The translations under genes and the position numbers were made by a program. The notes beneath the pieces were generated by a model that worked only from the letters and a program-made list of their open reading frames with translations, did no database searches and had not been told where the DNA came from. A stretch of DNA of 64,000 nt from Falsochrobactrum ovis (GTDB lineage: Bacteria > Pseudomonadota > Alphaproteobacteria > Rhizobiales > Rhizobiaceae), in assembly GCF_003259955.1 (NCBI RefSeq), contig NZ_QLMK01000011.1, forward strand, positions 22,004 through 86,003, given 5' to 3'. The first letter of the stretch is position 1; each line of letters opens with the position of its first letter. Positions 8,936 to 17,904 of the stretch are shown here, in pieces.

Positions 8936-9016
8936 CTGCTGTGGATCACGGTCGCGGACGCGGCCTTTGTCACTGGCCAGAGCCTCAATGTCGATGGCGG
9001 TATTGTGCTTAGTTAG
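8936..9016 (+). pseudogene. C-terminal remnant of a short-chain dehydrogenase
   Basis: About 25 codons ending in TAG at 9014-9016 encode DAAFVTGQSLNVDGGIVLS, the signature C-terminus of classical SDR enzymes. No matching upstream reading frame with the Rossmann motif is found, and the exported-protein gene occupies the upstream DNA. It is a relic of a deleted gene, still followed by its terminator. Confidence 0.7.
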
Positions 9017-9033
9017 TGCAGAGCACTTACAAA

Positions 9034-9064
9034 GGGCCGCTCAATGAACGGCCCGTTTGTGTTT
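9034..9064 (+). terminator. Rho-independent-type terminator after the SDR relic
   Basis: GGGCCG (9034-9039) pairs with CGGCCC (9049-9054) around a 9-nt loop, followed by a T-rich stretch. It sits directly behind the SDR remnant and 10 nt from the end of the leftward amidohydrolase gene. Confidence 0.6.
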
Positions 9065-9073
9065 ATTGCGTGA

Positions 9074-9886
9074 CTATTCGCTGGTCGCCTCTTTAAGGCA
9101 ATCAGCCAGTCGCTCGCCCCATGCTTCGACCTTTTCCAGACTATCAATCAAGTCGTGTCGCACTTCAATCAGAATACCGGGAAGCCCACGCTGATCTGCG
9201 TGCACTGGCACTGTATAATCCTCATCGGGATGAATAGTATAAGGCTCATTATCGCCTATCGTCAGTGTCTCATCACGGCTAAGGATCTCGATCATGCGCT
9301 GGCCAAATTTAGTGGCCTCTCCATAAAGAATGCCCGCATGCCATGGTCTCTGTTCGCCAAAATAAATTGGTGTAAAACTATGTACACCAACGATAAAGGG
9401 ACGTTTTCCTTGCGCTTGCAGCAGGTCGATACGGCGGGAAACAGCATTTGCATAAGGCGTAAAGAGCGTTTCAATACGCTGTTTACGCGCAGCCTCTGAT
9501 AGTCCGATGTTCCCCAATATATCCGTGGTTTCGCTTCGCTCAGGAATGAGGGAAGGGACATGAAGCGGCCGGTTACAATCGATCACAAGTCGCGAATAAT
9601 TGGTCATGAAAAGCGGAGCGTCCAACGCCCGGCTGAGATATTGTGACAATGCGCTGACACCAATATCCCAAGCAATATGACGCTGGCGATCTGCTTTTGA
9701 AACGCCAAGGTCCCCCAATGCACGCGGTATGCGATTGGACGCATGTTCACATAAAAGCAAGATCGGTGCGTCACCATCTGGATTGATCACGGCATAGGGA
9801 GCAGGTTCATCTATTGCCAGAAGCGGCAAAGCAGGATCGTGCTGCTTTGCGGTGGTTTCTTCGGTCGCGGAATTTATCAGTTGCAT
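9074..9886 (-). CDS. N-formylglutamate amidohydrolase family protein
   Basis: A 270-residue protein of the N-formylglutamate amidohydrolase fold. Typical segments are LLLCEHASNRIP, HIAWDIGVS, the RLVIDCNRP strand and IVGVHSFTP (metal-binding His/Asp). The ATG at 9886 follows the glutamine-synthetase-like stop by about 10 nt, so the two are one operon. Here it accompanies an isochorismatase-like hydrolase and a GS homologue rather than hut genes. It may therefore deformylate or deacylate another N-substituted amino acid; that is inference. Confidence 0.82.
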   Translation of the reverse strand: MQLINSATEETTAKQHDPALPLLAIDEPAPYAVINPDGDAPILLLCEHASNRIPRALGDLGVSKADRQRHIAWDIGVSALSQYLSRALDAPLFMTNYSRLVIDCNRPLHVPSLIPERSETTDILGNIGLSEAARKQRIETLFTPYANAVSRRIDLLQAQGKRPFIVGVHSFTPIYFGEQRPWHAGILYGEATKFGQRMIEILSRDETLTIGDNEPYTIHPDEDYTVPVHADQRGLPGILIEVRHDLIDSLEKVEAWGERLADCLKEATSE

Positions 9887-9896
9887 CACAATACTC

Positions 9897-11240
9897 TTAA
9901 TAAACCGCACGATAGCGTTCACAGACCGCTTCCGGGGACATGCCTTGGACCAGTTCGATTTCAAGCTTTTTCATGCCGAAATAGCAGTCGAGGAAATCTT
10001 TCGAGAACCAGCTCGTTACCACTTCGTCAGCTTCAAGAACTTCCAAAGCTTCTTCCAGGCTGGATGGCAGTCTGCGGATGCCCAATGACTGCATCTTTTC
10101 AGCGGAAAATTCGGAAGGGTCTTCATTCACAAGTGCTGGTTGTTCTAATTCTTCGCGAATGCCTTCAAGCCCAGCGCGCAATATAACTGCCATTGAGAGA
10201 TGTGGACTGGCGCAAGCGTCAGCAGCGCGATATTCCATATTGAATTGCTTGGCAGGATTGCTGCCGGGCAGATCAAGGGTTGGGCAGATACGCAAGCTCG
10301 CCTCGCGATTTTTTTCGCCAAGGCATGTGAAAGCAGAGCTCCAATGGTGCGGCACCAGACGCATATAAGAAATAATTGATGGCGCAGTGAATGCAACCAA
10401 AGCAGGCAGATGACGGATAACACCTGCTGCAAATGAGCCAGCAATTTTGGAAAGGCGGCCGGGACGGGACGGATCAAACGTAACCGGATTGCCATCGAGA
10501 TCCGTAAAACTCACATGGACATGAACACCATTGCCGACACCATCTGGTTCAATTTTGGGGGCAAAGCTTGCTTGCCAGCCGAAATTCGCCGCAACTTCGC
10601 GCGTCACAGAACGAATTGTTGCCGCCCGATCAGCCGCGACAAGTGCCGGTGCCGGACGACAGGTTACCTCAAATTGATCCTTGCCATATTCTGGCAAGAA
10701 CATTTCAGGCTCGGCACCAGCTTCTTGCAATGCGCTCATTAGTAATGAACCGAAAGCGCCGGAGCGCCGCTGGGCGCGAAGACTAAAAGATGGAGCCTGC
10801 GGCCAGTCCGCACCAATAATCTGAAACTCCTGTTCGACTGCGCTTATGACTTTGAGTCCCACTTCCTTTTCATAGGCGGAAATCGTGTCTTTAAGAAAAC
10901 TGCGCACGCAGCAATCCCACGGTTCGCCTTTCAGATCAGTAATATCACTGTGATAGAAATGAAGAGGCTCTTCACCGGGCAGGCAGGTCACGCGTACTTT
11001 GCTCTCGGGGTCAGGCATGAGGCGGAGATCACCGGCTGAACCCCAGGGATTGGGATCTGCAATTATGTCAAAAGGTGTAAGCGCTAGGTTAGCAGGAACC
11101 CAACCAACACCCTTGCGCATATAGTCTTCTACCTCTGCTGCGGAAAAGCTGCGACCGCGGGTTATGCCCGCAATATCCGTGGTCACGAAACTTGCAAGTT
11201 CCATCAGTCCATTGGCGTTGTTTTTATCAGGTTTCTGCAT
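9897..11240 (-). CDS. Glutamine synthetase-family ligase (GlnA-like/PuuA-like)
   Basis: A 447-residue member of the glutamine synthetase family with N-terminal beta-grasp and C-terminal catalytic domain. Seen are EQEFQIIG (metal Glu), KIEPDGVGNGVHVHVSFTD (His/Glu of the active site), HHWSSAFTCLGEKNREASLRI (substrate Arg) and NMEYRAADACASPHL. It is divergent enough from GlnA to suggest a gamma-glutamyl-amine ligase or related enzyme. It is flanked by FGase and isochorismatase genes and probably acts in the same nitrogen pathway. Confidence 0.85.
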   Translation of the reverse strand: MQKPDKNNANGLMELASFVTTDIAGITRGRSFSAAEVEDYMRKGVGWVPANLALTPFDIIADPNPWGSAGDLRLMPDPESKVRVTCLPGEEPLHFYHSDITDLKGEPWDCCVRSFLKDTISAYEKEVGLKVISAVEQEFQIIGADWPQAPSFSLRAQRRSGAFGSLLMSALQEAGAEPEMFLPEYGKDQFEVTCRPAPALVAADRAATIRSVTREVAANFGWQASFAPKIEPDGVGNGVHVHVSFTDLDGNPVTFDPSRPGRLSKIAGSFAAGVIRHLPALVAFTAPSIISYMRLVPHHWSSAFTCLGEKNREASLRICPTLDLPGSNPAKQFNMEYRAADACASPHLSMAVILRAGLEGIREELEQPALVNEDPSEFSAEKMQSLGIRRLPSSLEEALEVLEADEVVTSWFSKDFLDCYFGMKKLEIELVQGMSPEAVCERYRAVY

Positions 11241-11270
11241 GTTTACCCCGAGAGTTTAACTGAGCTTATT

Positions 11271-11930
11271 TCAGGCTTTCAACGCTGCGAGGCGTTCCAA
11301 AACGGTTTGGGTATTGGTGATCCAGCAATATCCAGAATAGGCACGAAGCGCTGCATCGTGGCGTTCTTGGCTGTAGGTGGCGCAGGCATCATCAATGAGG
11401 GTGACTAAATATCCACGGTCCGATGCATCGCGAACCGCCATATCCACACATTGGTCTGTCACGACACCTGCGATGATGAGAAAACGCGTGTTCAGATTAC
11501 GCAGGACATAATCAATATTGGTGGAGTTGAAGACACCAGAAGAAGTCTTGGGAAGGATAATTTCGTTTTCGATCGGCTCTAGTTCCGGGATCACTGCGCC
11601 TTCTGGGGCATCTTTGGGCACATGCATGTTGGAGAGCTTGTGATCTAGCGAGCGGTCACGTCCATCATTGGTCAGGCTCTGGATGATGGTGTGCAACACA
11701 TTACAATTGGCGGCGCGCGCAGCTTTCAGAAGCTTTATCTGATTGGGGATAACCAGATCACGCAAGCGACGATGATAATAGCTGTCGGCATCCTGTGGAT
11801 GGGTAGGGTCCAAATTTGGCTCACACCAAATGCGCTGCATGTCTACGAAAAGCATAGAAGTCATGCCGGTTTCGTAGGCGCTATCGCGCCGGAGGAGGTC
11901 TTTTCCATATTGCACTTCGATAGATGCCAT
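11271..11930 (-). CDS. Isochorismatase-like cysteine hydrolase
   Basis: A 219-residue protein of the isochorismatase fold with the Asp-Lys-Cys triad: Asp in MLFVDMQ (about 29), Lys in ILPKTSSGVF (about 125) and Cys in AGVVTDQCVDMAVRDA (about 160). Family members hydrolyse N-carbamoyl compounds, ureas and amides. It is the first enzyme gene behind the RpiR regulator (4 nt gap) and precedes the GS homologue by 30 nt. Substrate unknown. Confidence 0.85.
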   Translation of the reverse strand: MASIEVQYGKDLLRRDSAYETGMTSMLFVDMQRIWCEPNLDPTHPQDADSYYHRRLRDLVIPNQIKLLKAARAANCNVLHTIIQSLTNDGRDRSLDHKLSNMHVPKDAPEGAVIPELEPIENEIILPKTSSGVFNSTNIDYVLRNLNTRFLIIAGVVTDQCVDMAVRDASDRGYLVTLIDDACATYSQERHDAALRAYSGYCWITNTQTVLERLAALKA

Positions 11931-11934
11931 TATC

Positions 11935-12846
11935 CTATCCTTTTGATCCGGAGAACTGAGAATCTGTTTGGGTATGTGGAGCCGTTAAAGCGTCTTCTGT
12001 GATCGTGTAGGCCCGACGTATCGCTTCGATATTTTCAATGCGGGCGCGAGACTGATTCGCCAATTGCGCTGTCAAAGCCGCAATTAAAGCCTCGGTTTGG
12101 GCCATTGCTGGAACCATCGTGTCGTAAGGTGATATCGTATCAACAGGGCAGGTCAGGGTGATGGAAGCAAATTCTGATATTGGCGAAAGCCAGCGATCCG
12201 TGAAAAGAACGATTCGCGTTCCCTGTTCAGCCGCCTGACGGGCAAAACGGATGGTGCCAACCTGATAACGCCGGTAATCATACACAAAAAGCGTATCTTT
12301 TTTGCCGAAATCGACCAGCTGATCCACCTGATCAGCCTGTGGGCCATTGATCCAGAAAGTATCCGGGCGCAACTGCTTCATGTGGGTCCAAAGCAACCCC
12401 GCCAGAAAGCCGCTGAAACGACCGCCGAGGCAGTGGATGCGGGCATTGAGATCGGCTGCGGCATCCACCGCCATTTGAAAATCATGCGGCGGAAGCATGG
12501 TTTGTGCGGTGTCGAGGGCGTGGATACTTGCCGCGAGAAATTGCTGATAAAAATTATCCTGACCAATTTCGGGCTTACGCTGATCTAGCATGGTGAGAGG
12601 GGAACTCATGCGCTCTTGGACCTCACTGAGCAGGGCGGTCTGAAACTCAGGATAACCCTCAAAACCCAGCTTATTGATCAGTCGCACCACGGTTGGATTG
12701 CTCACACCCGCAGAATTAGCGAGATGCGCCACAGTGTTCAGCCCTGCTGCCGGATAATTGGAGAGCAACTGCCGAACGATTTTCAGCTCGGACCTGGTAA
12801 ACTCGATGCTCCCGTCCGTCAGACGATCCCTGACACCCATTTCCAT
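11935..12846 (-). CDS. MurR/RpiR-family transcriptional regulator
   Basis: A 303-residue regulator with an N-terminal HTH_6 domain (residues about 10-85, SANSAGVSNPTVVRLINKLG region) and a C-terminal SIS sugar/ligand-sensing domain (about 125-265). It is the first gene of the leftward operon and divergent from the ABC transporter genes across a 154-nt gap rich in TTTCA/TGAAA inverted repeats, its likely operators. The probable inducer is the transported nitrogen compound. Confidence 0.87.
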   Translation of the reverse strand: MEMGVRDRLTDGSIEFTRSELKIVRQLLSNYPAAGLNTVAHLANSAGVSNPTVVRLINKLGFEGYPEFQTALLSEVQERMSSPLTMLDQRKPEIGQDNFYQQFLAASIHALDTAQTMLPPHDFQMAVDAAADLNARIHCLGGRFSGFLAGLLWTHMKQLRPDTFWINGPQADQVDQLVDFGKKDTLFVYDYRRYQVGTIRFARQAAEQGTRIVLFTDRWLSPISEFASITLTCPVDTISPYDTMVPAMAQTEALIAALTAQLANQSRARIENIEAIRRAYTITEDALTAPHTQTDSQFSGSKG

Positions 12847-12908
12847 CCCCTTTCGACTTTTGCCGAATTTTTCATTTTGTTACATTATGGCTAGCAGAGA
12901 ATAAAAAA

Positions 12909-12949
12909 TGAAACAAGTTTGACATTTCAAATTCAGTCGGTATGTTTCA
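12909..12949 (+). promoter_or_regulatory. Candidate liv promoter with RpiR-type inverted repeats
   Basis: TTGACA (12919-12924), a 16-nt spacer and TATGTT (12941-12946) make a plausible promoter for the ABC operon. TGAAA at 12909 and TTTCA at 12925 and 12945 overlap it as inverted half-sites. The T/A-rich symmetry extends leftward towards the regulator gene. Binding by the RpiR protein is inferred. Confidence 0.45.
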
Positions 12950-13000
12950 AAAGCAAGGAACTGGCTGATTGAACCAAGCCAACTCAATGGGAGTAGATTG

Positions 13001-14899
13001 ATGGTACGCATCAAGCGATCAACCGTCGTGGGAATTTTGACTGTCGCGCTCCCGGTTGTTCTTGTTGCTTTATTTGCTGCATTTTATTTACACGGTAGCA
13101 GCCAGCGTCTCGTTACCCTTTTTCTGATCAATTTAATCGCCGTAATTGGCTTTGGTGTGTATAGCGGCAATTCCGGCATCATGTCGTTTGGGCATGTGGG
13201 TTTCATGGCTGTCGGGGCCTATGTTTCCGGGCTGCTAACCATGAATCCGATCGTGCAAAAGACCGCTTTGCCAAATTTGCCTGATTGGCTTGCAGGCTGG
13301 GGCATGTCTTTTGTGCCGGCTCTTTTGGTGGCGGTTGTCGTGGGTGCTTTGGTTGCGATTGCAATCGGCATTCCACTGGCGCGGCTTGCAGGCTCGGCCG
13401 CATCAATTTGTACGCTGGGCTTTTTAGTTATTGTGCACGTGGTTTTAGTGGCTTCTGGCGATATTACCCGTGGCAGCCAGACATTTTTTGGTGTCCCGCG
13501 TGTGATTAATATCTGGATGGCGCTGCCCTTTGCCGTGTTGGCCATCATGGTGGCGCGCATTTATCGCGATTCCAATGCCGGGCTAAAGTTGCGAGCTTCC
13601 AGAGAAGATGAAATAGCCTCGCTTGCTGTTGGGGTAAATGTCCGATGGCATCGTTTTATCTCATGGGTGCTGGGCGCAATGCTTGCGAGTTGTGCGGGAG
13701 CGCTTTTTGGGCATTTTCTTGGTGCGTTTTCGCCGAAAGATTTCTACTTTAATCTGACATTTACGATGCTGGCTATGCTCATTCTGGGTGGGGTGGCAAC
13801 GGTTTCCGGCGCAGTGCTTGGCACTGCAACCATCATGTTCATTGTTGAACTATTGCGCAAATTTGAAGGCGGATTGGCCCTTGGTCCTATTGAGCTGCCG
13901 ACGATATTTGGCCTGACCGATGTCGGTGTAGGTCTGGCTATTTTGCTTGTGATGTATCGTTTGCAAAATGGCATTATGGGTATGCGCGAACTTGACGAGA
14001 AATTGCCATTTCTTCGCAAACTCAGTGGCAAGCCCGAGATATTAACGCCGCCCGTAAAGCAGGCGGACACGAACTCGGTCTTGCGAGTGGAAAATGTCGG
14101 AAGACGTTTTTCTGGATTGGTGGCGCTTGAAAAGGCTGATTTTGAGATCCGGCCAGGACTTGTCACAGGCTTGATTGGACCCAATGGTGCGGGTAAATCC
14201 ACGCTTATCAACTGCATTTCAGGCGTAGTTCCCGCGACTTCTGGGCGCGTTATGATTGACGGCGTCGATGTAACATCGGTTCCAGCCTATAAGGTCCCGC
14301 TAATTGGTCTTGGACGTACGTTTCAGAATATACGCCTATTTAAAAATCTGACCGTTCTTGAAAATGTTTCTGTCGCAGTCAGTGCGGTCCCAGGACTTAA
14401 GAGTGACCCAGGACCACTTGCAATGGGTTATCTGCAAGAGGTGGGATTGGCAGGAGACTGTGATCTGATCGCTGGCGGGCTGTCCTATGGCGCGCAAAGA
14501 AGGCTTGAAATTGCTCGTGCTCTGGCTTTGCAGCCTCGTTATCTTTTGCTCGACGAACCAGCGGCAGGGATGAATCCGGTCGAAACAGAAGAATTAATGG
14601 TCGTTCTTGACCGCGTTCGCCACAAATATGGTCTGGGCCTGCTTGTGGTAGAACACGACCTCAAGCTGATCATGCGTCTTTGCGATAAGGTTGTTGTTCT
14701 AAATAAAGGGCAGCAAATCGCACTGGGTACGCCCGCGGAAATTCAATCCAATCCCATGGTGATTGAGGCCTATATTGGTCGTAAGCGCGCCAAAACTATC
14801 GGTGAACACACAACAGAGATGGATCAGACAAAATCGATCCTGCAATTTGATCCAAAACCGGTCGATCCAAATCGGGCTGATCCAAATCCGGCAACATGA
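13001..14899 (+). CDS. Fused branched-chain-type ABC permease-ATPase (LivM-LivG)
   Basis: A 632-residue fusion. Residues about 1-330 form a LivM-type permease with eight or more membrane segments. Residues about 355-610 form a LivG-type ATPase with Walker A GPNGAGKST (about 395), signature LSYGAQRRLEIARAL and Walker B YLLLDEPAAG. The ATG at 13001 follows GGGAG by 7 nt. It is first in an operon with a binding protein, LivF and LivH. The C-terminal tail has a short repetitive Asp-Pro-Asn stretch. Confidence 0.9.
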   Translation: MVRIKRSTVVGILTVALPVVLVALFAAFYLHGSSQRLVTLFLINLIAVIGFGVYSGNSGIMSFGHVGFMAVGAYVSGLLTMNPIVQKTALPNLPDWLAGWGMSFVPALLVAVVVGALVAIAIGIPLARLAGSAASICTLGFLVIVHVVLVASGDITRGSQTFFGVPRVINIWMALPFAVLAIMVARIYRDSNAGLKLRASREDEIASLAVGVNVRWHRFISWVLGAMLASCAGALFGHFLGAFSPKDFYFNLTFTMLAMLILGGVATVSGAVLGTATIMFIVELLRKFEGGLALGPIELPTIFGLTDVGVGLAILLVMYRLQNGIMGMRELDEKLPFLRKLSGKPEILTPPVKQADTNSVLRVENVGRRFSGLVALEKADFEIRPGLVTGLIGPNGAGKSTLINCISGVVPATSGRVMIDGVDVTSVPAYKVPLIGLGRTFQNIRLFKNLTVLENVSVAVSAVPGLKSDPGPLAMGYLQEVGLAGDCDLIAGGLSYGAQRRLEIARALALQPRYLLLDEPAAGMNPVETEELMVVLDRVRHKYGLGLLVVEHDLKLIMRLCDKVVVLNKGQQIALGTPAEIQSNPMVIEAYIGRKRAKTIGEHTTEMDQTKSILQFDPKPVDPNRADPNPAT

Positions 14900-14917
14900 T
14901 TAGCAAAGGGGAAAATA

Positions 14918-16075
14918 ATGCAAAAAGCACTTAAAGTTACATTGATCACAACTCTGCTTGCCAGCGCGGCGGTCATTCCGGCGAAAGCTGAAGAATTGCT
15001 GATCGGACTTGCGACAGCACAGACGGGTGGGCTTGCACCTTATGACCAGCCATCGCTCAGCGGTTTTCAAATTGCGGTGGATGAGATCAATGCCAATGGT
15101 GGTATTGCTGGAAAATTCCCCATTAAGCTACTGGCCAAAGATACGCGTTCCGATGCTGCGCAAACGGCGCTCGTAGCGCAAGAACTGGTTGATGAGGGTG
15201 TGAAAATTATGATTGCCCCTTGTGATGCTGATCCGTCAATTGCTGCCGGTCAGATCACGCAATCTGCCCAGATTCCGACTTTCTCTTTCTGCGCCACCAC
15301 TCCAACCATGCCGCTTGCAGTCGGCGATTATATGTTTGGCAATTATCCGGCCGATAATGTTCAGGCTGCTGTTCTTGCCAATCATGCGCGGGAGCGGGGC
15401 TTTCAGAGCGTCTATATTCTCAAATCACCAGATTCAGCCTATACGCTGAAACTGCCTGAATATTTCGCTGAAAGTTTCAAAGCCAAAGGCGGCGAAGTTC
15501 TGGGCGAGGGCACCTATAGTATGGGCCAGCAGGATTTTGGCGCTGAAGTTACCAAGATCAGGGCGCTTGATCCCGCGCCGGATGTCATAATGACCTCTGC
15601 CTATGAGCCGGATTTTCCCGCCTTCATTCGTCAGTTGCGTGGCGCTGGTGTAAATATTCCAATTCTTGGCAGTGATGCGATCGATTCACCGACCACATTT
15701 GGCATGGGTGAATTGGTAAATGGCGTGGTTTTCACCACCGCCGGTTTTGCAACGCCTGGCAGTTCGCTTGAAGCATTCAATGCCAAATATAAAGAAAAAA
15801 CCGGTAATGAGCCCGATACGGTTTACATCGCCAATGGTTATGATCTTGGCAAGGTAATTGAAGCTGCTGTGACCAAGGCCGACAGCATAGATTCAACCGC
15901 CATCCGCGACGCGATTGCCTCGCTAGAGGGTGTGGAAGGGGTGACCGGACCGATCACCTATGCGGGAACCCAAGGAATGCCTTTGCGCTCAGTTTCACTG
16001 GTGAAAATCGATGACGGAAATCTTTCACTGGTTTCGCAGGGTGTACCCGCGGTAGCAGATATTCCGGCACCTTAA
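14918..16075 (+). CDS. ABC transporter periplasmic binding protein (Peripla_BP_6 / LivK type)
   Basis: A 385-residue type I binding protein. A signal peptide (MQKALKVTLITTLLASAAVIPAKA) precedes two Rossmann-like lobes with IGLATAQTGGLAPYDQPS and GSDAIDSPTTF segments typical of amino-acid/amide binding proteins. It lies 19 nt after the permease-ATPase gene. The ligand is probably related to the substrates of the divergent hydrolase and GS genes. Confidence 0.88.
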   Translation: MQKALKVTLITTLLASAAVIPAKAEELLIGLATAQTGGLAPYDQPSLSGFQIAVDEINANGGIAGKFPIKLLAKDTRSDAAQTALVAQELVDEGVKIMIAPCDADPSIAAGQITQSAQIPTFSFCATTPTMPLAVGDYMFGNYPADNVQAAVLANHARERGFQSVYILKSPDSAYTLKLPEYFAESFKAKGGEVLGEGTYSMGQQDFGAEVTKIRALDPAPDVIMTSAYEPDFPAFIRQLRGAGVNIPILGSDAIDSPTTFGMGELVNGVVFTTAGFATPGSSLEAFNAKYKEKTGNEPDTVYIANGYDLGKVIEAAVTKADSIDSTAIRDAIASLEGVEGVTGPITYAGTQGMPLRSVSLVKIDDGNLSLVSQGVPAVADIPAP

Positions 16076-16144
16076 TCGCGACTAAATTCCCTTCTGCGCC
16101 AGCGGAAGGGAATATTCCCACCTTTGGCGTTAAGGGCCAAGCTG

Positions 16145-16882
16145 ATGAACCAGTTTACCAATATGACTGAAACACCTTTGCTAGATGTTCAGGGTCTAAA
16201 GGTTTCCTACGGGCCGGTAGAGGCCGTGCGCGGCATTGATCTGCGCGTGGGAAGAGGGCAGATCGTTACGCTGCTTGGCGCCAATGGGGCTGGGAAAAGT
16301 TCGACTTTGAACGCTTTGGTTGGTTTGGCACCAAAGAAGGCGGGCACGGTTATTTTCAACGCGCAGAATGTCACCTCTGTACCAACGGAGCAGATTGTTC
16401 GTCGTGGTATGACCCTGACGCCAGAAGGGCGGCGTATATTTCCAAGCCTAACGGTTGATGAAAATCTTCAGCTTGGCGGTGCGGTCCACAGCCAGCGGGG
16501 CGCACCTTCATCCGTGCGTGAAGAAATGCTTGAGCATTTTCCCATATTGAAGGAACGGCTTCATCAAAGAGCAGGCTCACTTTCGGGTGGCGAGCAGCAG
16601 ATGTTGGCCATCGCACGTTCTTTAATGTCATCGCCAGACTTGCTTTTGCTTGATGAGCCTTCTTTGGGGCTGGCACCACAGATTGTTGATCAGATTTTCG
16701 AGATGATTGCAGGTTTGCGCGATCGAGGGCTCACGATCCTGCTGGTTGAGCAGAATGTTTTGCTTTCACTTGAAATTGCTGACGCAGCTTATGTTCTGGC
16801 CAATGGGTCTGTGGTTATATCGGGCACCGCGGACGAGTTGCGAAATTCAGAAGAAATTCAAGGTGCTTATCTGGGTGCCTGA
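16145..16882 (+). CDS. ABC transporter ATP-binding protein (LivF type)
   Basis: A 245-residue ABC ATPase: Walker A LLGANGAGKSS (about 46), signature LSGGEQQMLAIARS and Walker B LLLLDEPSLGL. LivF-type length. The ATG at 16145 has AAGGG about 8 nt upstream; an in-frame TTG at 16124 is less likely. Second nucleotide-binding subunit of the transporter, pairing with the LivG half of the fusion. Confidence 0.88.
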   Translation: MNQFTNMTETPLLDVQGLKVSYGPVEAVRGIDLRVGRGQIVTLLGANGAGKSSTLNALVGLAPKKAGTVIFNAQNVTSVPTEQIVRRGMTLTPEGRRIFPSLTVDENLQLGGAVHSQRGAPSSVREEMLEHFPILKERLHQRAGSLSGGEQQMLAIARSLMSSPDLLLLDEPSLGLAPQIVDQIFEMIAGLRDRGLTILLVEQNVLLSLEIADAAYVLANGSVVISGTADELRNSEEIQGAYLGA

Positions 16883-16911
16883 ACCCGCAATACGGTTTTG
16901 AGAGGCCGGAT

Positions 16912-17799
16912 ATGGATATTTTTCTACAGCATCTTGTAAATGCTTTAAGCCTGGGCGGAACCTATGCATTGCTGGCATTGGGCCTTGCTGTTGTCTTTTC
17001 CATCATGGGCTTGATCAATTTCGCCCATGGCGAATTAATGACCGCAGCCGGTTATGGGCTTTGCTTTGCGCTGATCGCGGGCCTTCCTTTTGGTGCTTCA
17101 GTTATTTTCGGAATTGTGGTCGCTGTGGCACTGGTTTTGCTGATGGAAAGGGCAGCATTCCGCCCGGTACGGGGCGCAAATGCTACCACACTTCTACTAA
17201 CCAGCTTTGCGGTCAGTGCGATTTTGCGGGTTTTGTTTCAAAATTTCGTCTCAGCCCGTCCGCAAGCTGTGCCGATGCCGACGAGCTTCTCCGGTATAAT
17301 TGAAATTGGCGGTTTGCATATTGGGGTAATCCAACTCACCTCAATCAGCGTGACTGTCCTTGTCCTGATTGCTCTAAGCATTTTTCTGAAATCCACCGTC
17401 ATGGGCCGGGCCATGCGCGCCGCATCTGAAGATTTTGCCATCGTGCGCTTAATGGGGATCAAGGCAAATACAGTGGTTGCCACTGCTTTTGCCATATCGG
17501 GAATATTGGCGGGTATTGCCGGAATTCTCTGGGTTGCGCAACGGGGAAGCGTCGATCCTCTGATGGGTTTCCTGCCCGTGCTCAAAGCCTTTATCGCAGC
17601 TATTATTGGCGGTCTGGGTAGTCTTTCGGGTGCTGTCGCAGGTGGCTTTCTGCTCGGCTTTATCGAAGTTTTCCTGCAAGCCTATTTGCCCGAGAGCCTG
17701 CTGGGTTATCGTGATGCGTTTGCAATCTTGATAGTGATCGGTGTTCTGTTGATGGCTCCGCAAGGTCTGTTGGCGAAAAAAACTACGATCAAATTATAA
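16912..17799 (+). CDS. ABC transporter permease (LivH type)
   Basis: A 295-residue integral membrane protein with about eight hydrophobic helices and the LivH-like motif FSIMGLINFAHGELM near the N-terminus and IGGLGSLSGAVAGG near the C-terminus. It completes the transporter; 29 nt after LivF. Followed by a strong terminator. Confidence 0.88.
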   Translation: MDIFLQHLVNALSLGGTYALLALGLAVVFSIMGLINFAHGELMTAAGYGLCFALIAGLPFGASVIFGIVVAVALVLLMERAAFRPVRGANATTLLLTSFAVSAILRVLFQNFVSARPQAVPMPTSFSGIIEIGGLHIGVIQLTSISVTVLVLIALSIFLKSTVMGRAMRAASEDFAIVRLMGIKANTVVATAFAISGILAGIAGILWVAQRGSVDPLMGFLPVLKAFIAAIIGGLGSLSGAVAGGFLLGFIEVFLQAYLPESLLGYRDAFAILIVIGVLLMAPQGLLAKKTTIKL

Positions 17800-17825
17800 G
17801 CTTCGTAATCCATATGTATAACTTA

Positions 17826-17852
17826 TTATCCCGGAAACAACTTCCGGGATAA
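17826..17852 (+). terminator. Terminator of the liv-type operon
   Basis: An 11-bp perfect stem (17826-17836 with 17842-17852) around a 5-nt loop, followed by a T-containing stretch, 26 nt after the last permease stop. Confidence 0.75.
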
Positions 17853-17904
17853 TTCGCTTTAGGCCGCCGCTAAAGCCCAGCCCTTATTCTGCTGCCATTA
17901 TTAT

